Origin: Clostridiales bacterium
Lineage (GTDB): Bacteria > Bacillota > Sulfobacillia > RBS10-35
NCBI GenBank assembly: GCA_018729555.1
Contig: JAHHQG010000029.1
Coordinates: forward strand, 1 to 55,389
Direction of reading: 5' to 3'
DNA length: 55,389 nucleotides
Below the pieces are notes generated by a model. The model was not told the origin of the DNA. It saw only the letters and a program-made list of their open reading frames with translations, and did no database searches. Numbering within the stretch: the stretch's first letter is position 1; each line of letters begins with the position of its first letter. Made by a program: the position numbers and the translations under genes. Positions 43,991 through 52,863 of the stretch are shown here, piece after piece.

Positions 43991-45162
43991 AAGGTCCCGG
44001 TTTTCCCAAGGAGATCTGGGTCCTCACCCTGGCCATGGGCGTCCAAGTGGCGGGGGCATCCTTCATCTGGCCCCTCAACGCCATCTACGTCCACGAGGTT
44101 TTGGGCAAATCCCTCACCCTGGCGGGGATGGTCCTCTTCTTCAACGCCGGAGCCGGGGCCTTGGGAAGCCTGGTGGGGGGGCGGGCCTTCGACCGCTTCG
44201 GCCACCTCCCCACCCTCTTGGGGGGATCGTTCCTGGCGGCGGGAACATCCCTTCTCATGGCTTTTTTTCCGTCGTTTTTCGCCTATGGGGTCCTCCTCAC
44301 CCTCTTTGGCTTTGGAACCGGCCTCATCTACCCCTCCATGTACGCCCTGGCGGGGATCCTCTGGCCGGAAGGGGGCCGCCGCGCTTTTAGCGCCGTCTAT
44401 GTGGCGGCCAACGCAGGGGTGGCGGCCGGGACGGCCATGGCCGGCTTTGTGGCCAGCCAGGGTTTCCGCTGGTCCTTCCTGACCAGCAGCGTTTTTTTCC
44501 TCGCCTTTGCCCTGATGGTGGCCAAGGGATTCCGGGGGGAAGCCTTTAGGCGCCGGGGCCAGGCGGAGGTGCCGCCTTCCCGGGAAGGGATCCTCTGGAG
44601 CCGATCCCTCCTCCTTTTGAGCCTGGGGTTCTTTATGGCCTGGAGCGTCTACGTCCAGTGGCAGACCACCATCGCCACCCATCTCCAGACCTTGGGCTAC
44701 TCCCTCGCCCAGTACAGCCTTCTCTGGACCCTCAACGGAGGCCTCATCCTGGTGGGGCAGCCCCTTTTGAACCTCATCTGGCGGGGAGAGCAGCTGCGGC
44801 GCCAGATGCTTTTGGGGATGGGCCTTTACGCGGCCGTTTTCAGCCTTTTAACCCTCCCCCTCCCCTACGGAGGTTACCTCTTTCTCATGGGCCTCATGAC
44901 GGTGGGGGAGATCCTGGTGTGGCCCGCCGTCCCGGCGGCGGCCCAGCGGCTGGCGCCCAAAGGGCAGGAGGGGGCCTATCAAGGGGTGGTGGGAAGCGCC
45001 GCCAGCCTGGGGCGGATGGTGGGTCCCCTTTTAGGAGGATGGATCTATGACACCTACCCGTGGCAGGCCCTTCCGGCGGCCATGGTGGGTTTAGTCCTGA
45101 CGGCCGCTTGGATATTCTCCAGAATAGAGCTCAGGGAAAGAAGGGTTCCCCTATCGTCCTGA
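43987..45162 (+). CDS. MFS transporter, drug:H+ antiporter-like (CTG start)
   Basis: A 391-residue, twelve-helix MFS protein. The A-helix2/3 motif reads G-S-L-V-G-G-R-A-F-D-R-F-G-H-L-P-T, typical of the drug-export branch, and G-x-x-x-A-x-P-A in helix 11 is present as W-P-A-V-P-A-A. The frame is open far upstream, but that part is the resA shadow. CTG 43987 overlaps the resA stop as CTGA and lies 7 nt after a perfect GGAAGGAG, so CTG is a convincing start. Its stop overlaps the next gene in another CTGA. Being cotranscribed with an RND pump suggests an efflux operon. Confidence 0.88.
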   Translation: MKGPGFPKEIWVLTLAMGVQVAGASFIWPLNAIYVHEVLGKSLTLAGMVLFFNAGAGALGSLVGGRAFDRFGHLPTLLGGSFLAAGTSLLMAFFPSFFAYGVLLTLFGFGTGLIYPSMYALAGILWPEGGRRAFSAVYVAANAGVAAGTAMAGFVASQGFRWSFLTSSVFFLAFALMVAKGFRGEAFRRRGQAEVPPSREGILWSRSLLLLSLGFFMAWSVYVQWQTTIATHLQTLGYSLAQYSLLWTLNGGLILVGQPLLNLIWRGEQLRRQMLLGMGLYAAVFSLLTLPLPYGGYLFLMGLMTVGEILVWPAVPAAAQRLAPKGQEGAYQGVVGSAASLGRMVGPLLGGWIYDTYPWQALPAAMVGLVLTAAWIFSRIELRERRVPLSS

Positions 45163-48100
45163 AGAGCTGGGTGGATTTTTCGATCCGAAGCCGAGGGGCC
45201 CTTTTCCTTTTGGCTCTTTTGGTCCTGGGCATGGGCACGTACGAATTCCTCAGCTTAAAGCGGGAAGCCATGCCCGACATCACCTTTCCCATCGTGGTGG
45301 TGACCACCGCCTATCCCGGTGCCGGCGCCGAAGATGTGGTCCGGGACGTGACGGAACCCCTGGAGAAGGCCACGGCGGGGATCCCCGGCTTGAAGACGGT
45401 GACCTCCACGTCCGTGGCCAACTTTTCCGCCATGGTCCTGGAGTTCGAGATGTCCCGCCCGGCCAAAGAGGCCGCTGCCGATATCCGCGATAAGATCGGC
45501 GCCGTCAAGCTCCCGGAAGGGGCCCAACCGCCACAGGTGACGGCCATCGGGTTTTCCGAGCTGCCGGTTTTGCAGGTGAGCCTCCTCAGCCCCGAAGGCA
45601 TGGATGGGGAAACCTTCCAAAAGCTCGTTCGGGAAAAGGTGATCCCGGCGGTGGAGGGGCTGCCGGGAGTCGCCAAGGTGGAGGCCCAGGGCCTCTTTGA
45701 AGAGCAGCTGGTGGTGGAGCTGGATCCGGAAAAGGCCAAAGCCTACCGCCTGGATCCAGCGACCGTCGCCCAGATCCTGGAGGCATCCGCCCTGAAGCTT
45801 CCGGCGGGGGACGTGGTGGCGGGAGGCCAAGAGGCGAAGGTGCGGGTGGAAGGGCGCTTTTCCGATGTGACGGCCCTTTCCCGCCTGCCCCTTCCCGTGA
45901 TCCCGAGGCAGGAGGACCTCCTCAGGGAAACCCTCACCCCCATGACCGAGGGGATGGCCGCCATGGGGGATGTCCTCCAGAGGGTGGCCAGGGAAAATGC
46001 TCTTTTGAAAGCCCAAAGCCAGATCCTTTACGCCCGGGAGCAGCTCCTCCAGGCCCTTTTGGAGCAGCGGACGCAGCTTTTGTCCCTTCCCCCTGACGAT
46101 CCCCGCCGGGAAGCCCTAATGGAGGCGATTCAGGAGACGACGAAGAAGCTGGCGGATCTGGAGGTGCAGTACCACTACCTCCAGTCCCAGATGCCTTCCG
46201 CGCCGCCTTCGGCCGCGAAGCCGGCGGCCCCGGCGTCTCCCGCTGCCTTGGAGACGGTCCCCTTGGGAGAGGTGGCCGCCATCCGGCTGGAATCCCAGGC
46301 CACCTCGGGCATCGCCCGCTGGAACGGCCGGCCGGCCGTAACCCTCCGCATCAGCGGCGAGCCCAGCTACGGTCCGGGGGAGGTAGCCCAAGCAGCCCTT
46401 GGGGAGCTGGAAAAGCTCTCGGAGGGCTGCCAGGCCTTCCAGGTGCGGGTGGCCTACAACGCCCAGGCGGAGATCCAGTCCACCCTGGCCGTCATGATGC
46501 GGGAGGTGGGCCTGGGGGCGGTGGTGGCCGTCATCATCATCTTCCTTTTCTTGAGGAGCGCCCGGGCCACGGCCGTGGCGGCCGTCTCCATCCCCACCTC
46601 CATCGCCCTGGCCCTCCTCATCCTCAGCCGCTACGGGATCTCCCTCAACATCATGACCCTGGGGGCCATGGCGGTGGCTACCGGGCGGGTGGTGGACGAC
46701 GCCATCGTGGTGACGGAAAACATCTTCCGCCGGGCCCGCCGGCAGGGCTACACCATGGAGCTCATCGCCGATGCCGCCGTGGAAGTGGGGCGCGCCATCA
46801 CCGCTTCCACTTTCACCACCGTGGCCGTCTTCTTCCCCCTGGGGATGGTGCGGGGCATCGTGGGGAAGGTCTTCGAACCCTTCGCCCTCACCGTCATGTG
46901 GTCCCTGGCGGCTTCCCTCTTGGTGGCCCTCACGGTGGTGCCCGCCCTCACCTACCTTCTCTACCGAGGAGAGGTGCCTCAAGCCGAAGAGCCGGCGGAA
47001 CGGGCGCAAAGGATCCGCAAGGGATACCAGACCTTCTTGAAGACCCTCTGGAACCGGCCTCTCCTGACGGGGGGGACCGCCCTTTTGCTCCTGGCGGTGG
47101 CGGGATACCTGGGGATCCATCTGCCTGTGGCCTTTGTCCCCGCCGACGAAGAGCCCCGCATCGCCATCACGGCCCGGTATCCCGCCTCCTTCACCTTGGA
47201 GGACGTGGACCGAAACGTGAAGGACGTGGATGACTACCTCCTCCGCCAGGAGGGGGTCGTCTCGGTGCAGTCGGTGGCGGGCGCCTCCGGCGGGAGCAGC
47301 CGCTTCCAGACGGGGCCCAAAGATGATCAGCAGGCTACCTTCCTGGTGACGGTGGCATCCCAGGAGATGGCCCAAACCCTGGCGCAACGGTGGCGAGAGG
47401 AGCTAAACCGGGACTTTTCACCGGGCCGGTTTGCCGTCACCATCTATTCCAGCTGGACCCAGACCGACACCGTCCAGCTGGTGGTGCGGGGGGCCGGGCC
47501 CAAAGAGCGGGCGGAGGCGGCCCTGAAGATCCGGGATGCCCTGAAGGATGTTTCCGGCCTGGAGGATGTGCGGGATACCCTGGAAGAGACCCGACCCGTG
47601 GTGAAGGTGGCGGTGAAAAGCGACGAAGCCGCCCGCTACGGGCTGACGGCCGGCCAGATCCTAAAGGCGGTCCACGATGCCCTTTCGGGGGTGGCGATCC
47701 CTGAGTTTGAGCTGGATGGGCGGACGTACACCCTGAAGGTCCGGGAGGGAGGGACCTACCGGCTGGATCAGCTGGCCTCCATGATCCTCCCCGGGCGGCC
47801 CGAGGTGGCCCTTCGGGATGTGGCGGATCTTCAGGAGGTGGAAGAACCCAAGGCCATCTACCGGCGGGATGGAGAGCCGTTTGCCATGGTCCAGGCCGAT
47901 GTGGTGGCCCAGGATGTGGGAGGTGTCCTCAGGGAGGTGGACCGGCGGGTGGCGTCCCTCTCCCTGCCGCCAGGGATCCGCGTGGAGGATGTGGGCATCA
48001 CCCTCACCATTGCCGAGGGGTTTGGCGACATGACCCGGGCCATCGCCGTGGCCATCGCCGTGGTGTACCTCATCATGCTGGTCTCCTTCGGCGATGCCCT

Positions 48101-48524
48101 CATCCCCCTGGCCATCCTCATCAGCCTTCCCTTTGCCGGGGTGGGGGCCGTCTTCGGGCTGGCCCTCTCGGGGCTTACCCTTTCCATCCCGGCCCTCATC
48201 GGCATCCTGATGCTGGTGGGCATCGTGGTGACCAACGCCATCGTCCTCATGGACCGCTTCCACCACCAGCACCTGGCGGGCCTCTCCGTGCGGGACGCCC
48301 TTCTGGAGGCGTCGGCCACGCGGCTTCGCCCCATCCTCATGACGGCCCTCGCCACCATCGGGGCCCTCACGCCCCTGGGGCTGGGCCTGGGGCAGAGCTC
48401 CCTCATCGGCCAGACGGTGGCGGTGGTGGTCATGGGCGGGCTGGTGACCTCCACCCTCTTGAGCCTGGTGCTGGTGCCCCTCACCTACGAACTCCTCCAC
48501 CGCCTCTTTGGCGGTTCGCGGTGA
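45159..48524 (+). CDS. RND-family efflux pump, SwrC/AcrB-like (probable CTG start)
   Basis: A 1121-residue proton-driven exporter of the HAE1-like group found in Gram-positives (SwrC/YerP). Starts L-K-S-W-V-D-F-S-I-R-S-R, which aligns with the usual M-K-x-x-[IV]-x-F-S-I; the first codon is CTG 45159 in a CTGA overlap. V-V-D-D-A-I-V-V-T-E-N-I-F-R-R carries the proton-relay aspartates in helix 4, and twelve helices are arranged 1+5+1+5. Residues about 245-365 insert a Gln/Leu-rich coiled coil and a Pro/Ala-rich linker into the first periplasmic domain. No membrane fusion protein or TolC homologue is adjacent. Confidence 0.93.
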   Translation: MKSWVDFSIRSRGALFLLALLVLGMGTYEFLSLKREAMPDITFPIVVVTTAYPGAGAEDVVRDVTEPLEKATAGIPGLKTVTSTSVANFSAMVLEFEMSRPAKEAAADIRDKIGAVKLPEGAQPPQVTAIGFSELPVLQVSLLSPEGMDGETFQKLVREKVIPAVEGLPGVAKVEAQGLFEEQLVVELDPEKAKAYRLDPATVAQILEASALKLPAGDVVAGGQEAKVRVEGRFSDVTALSRLPLPVIPRQEDLLRETLTPMTEGMAAMGDVLQRVARENALLKAQSQILYAREQLLQALLEQRTQLLSLPPDDPRREALMEAIQETTKKLADLEVQYHYLQSQMPSAPPSAAKPAAPASPAALETVPLGEVAAIRLESQATSGIARWNGRPAVTLRISGEPSYGPGEVAQAALGELEKLSEGCQAFQVRVAYNAQAEIQSTLAVMMREVGLGAVVAVIIIFLFLRSARATAVAAVSIPTSIALALLILSRYGISLNIMTLGAMAVATGRVVDDAIVVTENIFRRARRQGYTMELIADAAVEVGRAITASTFTTVAVFFPLGMVRGIVGKVFEPFALTVMWSLAASLLVALTVVPALTYLLYRGEVPQAEEPAERAQRIRKGYQTFLKTLWNRPLLTGGTALLLLAVAGYLGIHLPVAFVPADEEPRIAITARYPASFTLEDVDRNVKDVDDYLLRQEGVVSVQSVAGASGGSSRFQTGPKDDQQATFLVTVASQEMAQTLAQRWREELNRDFSPGRFAVTIYSSWTQTDTVQLVVRGAGPKERAEAALKIRDALKDVSGLEDVRDTLEETRPVVKVAVKSDEAARYGLTAGQILKAVHDALSGVAIPEFELDGRTYTLKVREGGTYRLDQLASMILPGRPEVALRDVADLQEVEEPKAIYRRDGEPFAMVQADVVAQDVGGVLREVDRRVASLSLPPGIRVEDVGITLTIAEGFGDMTRAIAVAIAVVYLIMLVSFGDALIPLAILISLPFAGVGAVFGLALSGLTLSIPALIGILMLVGIVVTNAIVLMDRFHHQHLAGLSVRDALLEASATRLRPILMTALATIGALTPLGLGLGQSSLIGQTVAVVVMGGLVTSTLLSLVLVPLTYELLHRLFGGSR

Positions 48525-48527
48525 AGT

Positions 48528-49181
48528 TCACCTCTTTTCCCGGTGGTGCCGGGCATACCAGGCGGCGGCTTCGCTGCGGCGGGCCACGTTCAGCTTGGAG
48601 AGAATGTTGCTGACGTAATGTTTCACCGTCTTTTCGCTCAAAAAGACGGTTTCGGCGATCTCTTTGTTGGTCTTCCCCTCGGCGATCAGCTCCAGGATCT
48701 TTTTCTCTTGCTCCGAGAGGGATGCCCACTCGTCGCTGGCCTGGGAGGCGGGGGAACGCAGGCGCTCAAAGACCTTTTGAGTGAGGGACGGATCCAGGAG
48801 GGAACCGCCCTCGCTGACAGTGATGATGGCCTGGGCGATCTCCTTCCCGCGGGTCTGTTTCAAGAAATACCCGGCGGCGCCGGCGGTGATGGAGGCGAAG
48901 AGGGCTTCGTCATCGGGGTAGGATGTGAGCATGATAACCTGCGTCGCGGGGTTCTCCTGCCGAATCTGTCGGCAGGCGTCGACGCCGCTCCCGTCGGGGA
49001 GGCGCACGTCCATGACCACCACATCCGCCTGGAGGGTGCGGGCTTTTTCCACCGCTTCAGCGGCCGTCCCCGCTTCCCCCACCACTTCGATCTGGGGGGT
49101 GCGATCCAGAATGGATTTTAGTCCGACCCGCACCACCTCGTGGTCATCCACCAGGAGGACCCGGATCTTCTTCGCATCCAC
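48528..49181 (-). CDS. NarL/DevR-type response regulator
   Basis: A 217-residue two-domain regulator. Receiver domain with D12-D13, phosphoacceptor Asp58 (V-V-V-M-D-V-R-L-P-D) and a Lys in Y-F-L-K-Q; C-terminal LuxR-type helix-turn-helix L-S-E-Q-E-K-K-I-L-E-L-I-A-E-G-K-T-N-K-E-I-A-E-T-V-F-L-S-E-K-T-V-K-H-Y-V-S-N-I-L-S-K-L. The spelling T-S-Y-P-D-D-E-A-L-F and K-H-Y-V-S-N-I-L is closest to DevR/DosR. ATG 49181 lies just after the histidine kinase gene. Convergent with the RND gene, 3 bp apart. Targets unknown. Confidence 0.93.
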   Translation of the reverse strand: MDAKKIRVLLVDDHEVVRVGLKSILDRTPQIEVVGEAGTAAEAVEKARTLQADVVVMDVRLPDGSGVDACRQIRQENPATQVIMLTSYPDDEALFASITAGAAGYFLKQTRGKEIAQAIITVSEGGSLLDPSLTQKVFERLRSPASQASDEWASLSEQEKKILELIAEGKTNKEIAETVFLSEKTVKHYVSNILSKLNVARRSEAAAWYARHHREKR

Positions 49182-49188
49182 GGGGGTT

Positions 49189-50097
49189 TCACCTCGCTTC
49201 CTCCTTGCCTATTAGTGTACCGCCTTCTTCCTCTTCGGCAGGCGGCGGGGGCGGAGGGAGGAGGGCGGTGATGGTGGTGCCGCCGCCGGGCCGGCTCTGG
49301 ATCTCCAGGCGACCCCCCAGAGATTCGGCCCGATGGCGCATGTTGTTTAGACCCTGACCCCGGCCGTCGTCCAGGAGCCACGCCTTGATCTTCTCCCGGG
49401 TGACGGGAAAGCCCCGCCCGTTATCCCAGATGGAGAGGCGCAGCCCCTCGGGAGTCTCCTCCAGGGTGACGCGGACATGGGTGGCGCCGCTGTGGCGGGC
49501 CACGTTGGAGAGGGCCTCATGGGCAATGTGCCAGAGCTCCCACTGCCAGTGGCGAGGGAGTTCGGGGAGGTTTTCCGAAACGTAAAACTCTTTGGTGGTC
49601 TCGGCCGGAAGGCCCGCCGACTGGAGGAGTCGGTAGAGGAGGGTGGGAAAGGCTTTCTGGCCCATGGGGCGGCTCTTCAGGTCCAGGATGTAGTGGCGGA
49701 TGTCGGCGGCGACGTCTCCCAGCTGGTCGATGGACGTTTCGATGAGCTCCCGGGCTTCCTTGGGATTTTCATCGATGAGGTCGGCGGCCCTCTCCAGGGT
49801 CAGGCCCACGCCGTAGATCTTCTGGGTGACGCCGTCGTGGAGGTCCATGGCGATCCGCTCCCGTTCTTCCGCCACCCGCTCTGTCTCGAGAGCCTGGCGC
49901 AGCTGGTCTTCCGCCCGCTCGATGGCCGACCAGATGACCTGGGTGAAGACCACGATCCCCAGGAGGACGCTCACCACCGTGACGAGATGGGAGGTTTCCC
50001 GGGTAAAGCGCGGTTCCAGGAAGAAATACTGGACAGCTTCCAAGGTGAGGAGAAAGAGGATGGGGGCTACGAGGGCGAGGGTTCTCAGGCGCCGCAC
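49189..50097 (-). CDS. Sensor histidine kinase of the NarL-type (HisKA_3) class
   Basis: A 302-residue kinase: two membrane helices (about 5-27 and 37-58) joined by a very short extracytoplasmic loop, a HisKA_3 dimerisation domain with E-R-E-R-I-A-M-D-L-H-D-G-V-T-Q (His87), and a HATPase domain with H-E-A-L-S-N-V-A-R-H-S-G-A, D-N-G-R-G-F and G-Q-G-L-N-N-M. The short loop suggests intramembrane sensing, as in LiaS/DesK-like kinases. GTG 50097 follows GGAGG at 8 nt; the open frame beyond it is antisense to acnA. Operon with the response regulator. Confidence 0.9.
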   Translation of the reverse strand: MRRLRTLALVAPILFLLTLEAVQYFFLEPRFTRETSHLVTVVSVLLGIVVFTQVIWSAIERAEDQLRQALETERVAEERERIAMDLHDGVTQKIYGVGLTLERAADLIDENPKEARELIETSIDQLGDVAADIRHYILDLKSRPMGQKAFPTLLYRLLQSAGLPAETTKEFYVSENLPELPRHWQWELWHIAHEALSNVARHSGATHVRVTLEETPEGLRLSIWDNGRGFPVTREKIKAWLLDDGRGQGLNNMRHRAESLGGRLEIQSRPGGGTTITALLPPPPPPAEEEEGGTLIGKEEAR

Positions 50098-50172
50098 CGG
50101 TATCGCCTCCGCCGCTATTGTATCCTTCGGCCGTTTAAGCGCTATAGTGGAGACGGCAAAGGAGGTCGGACC

Positions 50173-52863
50173 ATGAATTTTCCCTTGCGAACCCTGACCA
50201 CCCGGGCGGGCACGGTGGGCTATTACCGCCTGGAGGACCTGGAGAAAGAGGGCCTGGGATCCTTTCAGCACCTTCCCTATTCCATCCGCATCCTTTTGGA
50301 GAACATGATGCGCCATCTGGGGGGTGTGGCGGGCGAGGGGCACCTGCGGGCCGTCCTTTCCTGGGGAAAGGGAACACTCCCGGATCTGGAAGTGCCCTTC
50401 ATGCCGGCGCGGGTCATCCTGCAGGATTTTACGGGAGTTCCCTGCGTGGTGGATTTGGCGGCCATGCGGGACGCCATGGCGGAACAAGGCGGCGATCCTT
50501 CCCGCATCAATCCCGTGGTGCCCGTCGACCTGGTCATCGACCATTCGGTGCAGGTGGACATGTTCGGGTCGGAATACGCCTTTTTCTACAACGTCAAACG
50601 GGAATTTGAACGGAATTTCGAACGGTATACCCTCCTTCGATGGGCCCAAAAAGCGTTCCGCAACTTCCGGGTGGTGCCCCCCGGCACGGGGATCGTCCAC
50701 CAGGTGAACCTGGAATACCTCGCCAAAGTGGTGCAAACGAAAGAGACACCCCAGGGGCTCATCGCCTTCCCCGATAGCCTGGTGGGGACCGATTCCCACA
50801 CCACCATGATCAACGGCATCGGCGTCTTCGGCTGGGGTGTGGGGGGCATCGAGGCGGAGGCGGTGATGCTGGGCGAACCCTACAGCATGCTCCTTCCCGA
50901 GGTGGTGGGCTTCCGGTTGGTGGGGGAGCTGCGGGAAGGGGTGACGGCCACCGACCTGGTCCTCACGGTGACGGAGATCCTCCGCAAGAAAGGGGTCGTG
51001 GGAAAGTTCGTGGAGTTCTTCGGCCCCGGACTTTCCCAGCTGACGGTGGCCGATCGGGCCACCATAGGGAATATGTCTCCCGAATACGGGGCCACCATGG
51101 GCTTCTTCCCGGTGGATGAGAACACCCTCGATTACCTCAGGAGCACCGGCCGGGACGAAGAGCTCATCGACCTGGTGGAGCGGTACTGCAAGGAACAGGG
51201 GCTCTTCCGGACGCCCGACGCGCCCGAGCCCGCCTACAGCGATGTGGTGGAGCTGGACCTTTCCACAGTGGAGAGCAGCATGGCGGGTCCCCGCCGTCCC
51301 CAGGACCGCTGGCCCCTCAGCCGGGTCCCGGAGTCTTTCCGGCAGAGCTTTGGCAAGCCGGCGGGAGAGCCGGTAGCTGCCACCCCCAACGGCCACCGGT
51401 GGGAGAACGAAGGGGGAAAGACGGTGGCCGTGGCGACCCGCCCGGAGCTCAAGGACGGGGATGTGGTCATCGCCGCCATCACCAGTTGCACCAACACCTC
51501 CAACCCCACGGTAATGGTGGGGGCGGGGCTGCTGGCGAAAAAAGCGGTGGAGCGGGGGTTGAAGGTGCCGCCTTACGTGAAGACCAGCCTCGCTCCCGGA
51601 TCGCGGGTGGTGACCCAGTACCTCAGGGAAGCGGGCCTCCTGGATGACCTGGAGAAACTGGGCTTCTACGTGGTGGGCTACGGATGCACCACGTGCATCG
51701 GGAATAGCGGCACCCTCATCGAAGAAGTGGCCCGGGAGGTGGAATCCCGGGATCTGGCGGTGGTGGCCGTCCTCTCGGGGAACCGCAACTTCGAAGGCCG
51801 CATCAACCCGCTGGTGAAGGCCAACTACCTGGCGTCGCCGCCGCTGGTGGTGGCCTACGCCATCGCCGGAAGCATCCATGTCGATCTCACCCGGGATCCC
51901 CTGGGCTACGATCCCGAAGGACGGCCGGTGTACCTGAGGGACATCTGGCCCACCCACGAGGAGATCCACCAGGTCATCACCTCCCACATGAACGCCGAGA
52001 TGTTCAAAGAGCAATACAGCCACGTCTTTGAAGGGGACGAGCAGTGGCAATCCCTCCCCGTTCCCGAGGGGGAGCTCTACCGGTGGGATGAAAACTCCAC
52101 CTACATCCGGCGCCCGCCCTACTTCGACGGTATGTCCCGGGAACCCAAGCCCCTGGAGGATATCGTGGAGGCCCGGGTTCTGGCCCTTCTGGGGGATTCC
52201 ATCACCACCGACCATATCTCTCCGGCCGGGGCCATCCCCAAGCATTACCCAGCCGGCCGGTACCTCCTGGAGCGGGGGGTAGACGTCCTCGATTTCAACA
52301 CCTACGGGTCTCGGCGGGGGAACCACGAAGTGATGGTGCGGGGGACCTTCGCCAACATCCGCCTGCGGAACAAGCTGGTGGACCGCGAGGGCGGGTACAC
52401 CCGCCACATGCCCTCCGGAGAAGAGATGTTCATCTATGATGCCGCCATGCGCTATCAGAAGGAAGGCGTGCCTCTGGTGGTCCTGGCGGGGAAGGAATAC
52501 GGCTCGGGAAGCTCCCGGGACTGGGCGGCCAAGGGGACCATCCTCCTGGGGGTTCGGGCCGTGTTGGCCCAGAGCTTTGAGCGGATCCACCGGGCCAACC
52601 TGGTGGGCATGGGGGTGTTGCCCCTGGAGTTCATGCCGGGGGAGTCGGTGGAGACCCTGGGCCTTACCGGGGAAGAGACCTACACCATCCGGGGGCTGGC
52701 GGACCTGAAACCCCGGGAGGTGCTGGTGGTGGAGGCCCGGCGGCCCAGCGGCGAGGTGGTGCGCTTTAAGGCCCGGGCCCGCATCGATACCCCCGTGGAG
52801 CTCCGCTACTTCCGCCACGGCGGCATCCTTCCGGCGGTGCTGAGGGAATTCCTCCCCTCATGA
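50173..52863 (+). CDS. acnA: Aconitate hydratase (AcnA type)
   Basis: An 896-residue TCA-cycle enzyme interconverting citrate and isocitrate through a [4Fe-4S] cluster; cluster ligands Cys439 (S-C-T-N-T-S-N), Cys505 and Cys508 (G-C-T-T-C-I-G-N-S-G). D-S-H-T-T-M-I-N, G-S-R-R-G-N-H-E-V-M-V-R-G-T-F-A-N and Y-G-S-G-S-S-R-D-W-A-A-K-G are further active-site blocks. The sequence is of the IRP1-like/AcnA class, which can also bind RNA as an apoprotein in Bacillus. ATG 50173 follows GGAGG; the 5' extension of the frame is antisense to the histidine kinase. ATGA overlap with the EamA gene. Confidence 0.96.
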   Translation: MNFPLRTLTTRAGTVGYYRLEDLEKEGLGSFQHLPYSIRILLENMMRHLGGVAGEGHLRAVLSWGKGTLPDLEVPFMPARVILQDFTGVPCVVDLAAMRDAMAEQGGDPSRINPVVPVDLVIDHSVQVDMFGSEYAFFYNVKREFERNFERYTLLRWAQKAFRNFRVVPPGTGIVHQVNLEYLAKVVQTKETPQGLIAFPDSLVGTDSHTTMINGIGVFGWGVGGIEAEAVMLGEPYSMLLPEVVGFRLVGELREGVTATDLVLTVTEILRKKGVVGKFVEFFGPGLSQLTVADRATIGNMSPEYGATMGFFPVDENTLDYLRSTGRDEELIDLVERYCKEQGLFRTPDAPEPAYSDVVELDLSTVESSMAGPRRPQDRWPLSRVPESFRQSFGKPAGEPVAATPNGHRWENEGGKTVAVATRPELKDGDVVIAAITSCTNTSNPTVMVGAGLLAKKAVERGLKVPPYVKTSLAPGSRVVTQYLREAGLLDDLEKLGFYVVGYGCTTCIGNSGTLIEEVAREVESRDLAVVAVLSGNRNFEGRINPLVKANYLASPPLVVAYAIAGSIHVDLTRDPLGYDPEGRPVYLRDIWPTHEEIHQVITSHMNAEMFKEQYSHVFEGDEQWQSLPVPEGELYRWDENSTYIRRPPYFDGMSREPKPLEDIVEARVLALLGDSITTDHISPAGAIPKHYPAGRYLLERGVDVLDFNTYGSRRGNHEVMVRGTFANIRLRNKLVDREGGYTRHMPSGEEMFIYDAAMRYQKEGVPLVVLAGKEYGSGSSRDWAAKGTILLGVRAVLAQSFERIHRANLVGMGVLPLEFMPGESVETLGLTGEETYTIRGLADLKPREVLVVEARRPSGEVVRFKARARIDTPVELRYFRHGGILPAVLREFLPS

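Noticed and set aside
49189-52818. A 1209-residue minus-strand open frame
   Set aside because: Only the last 302 codons (50097-49189) are the histidine kinase. The rest is antisense to aconitase and has the His/Pro/Gly-rich composition of a GC shadow.
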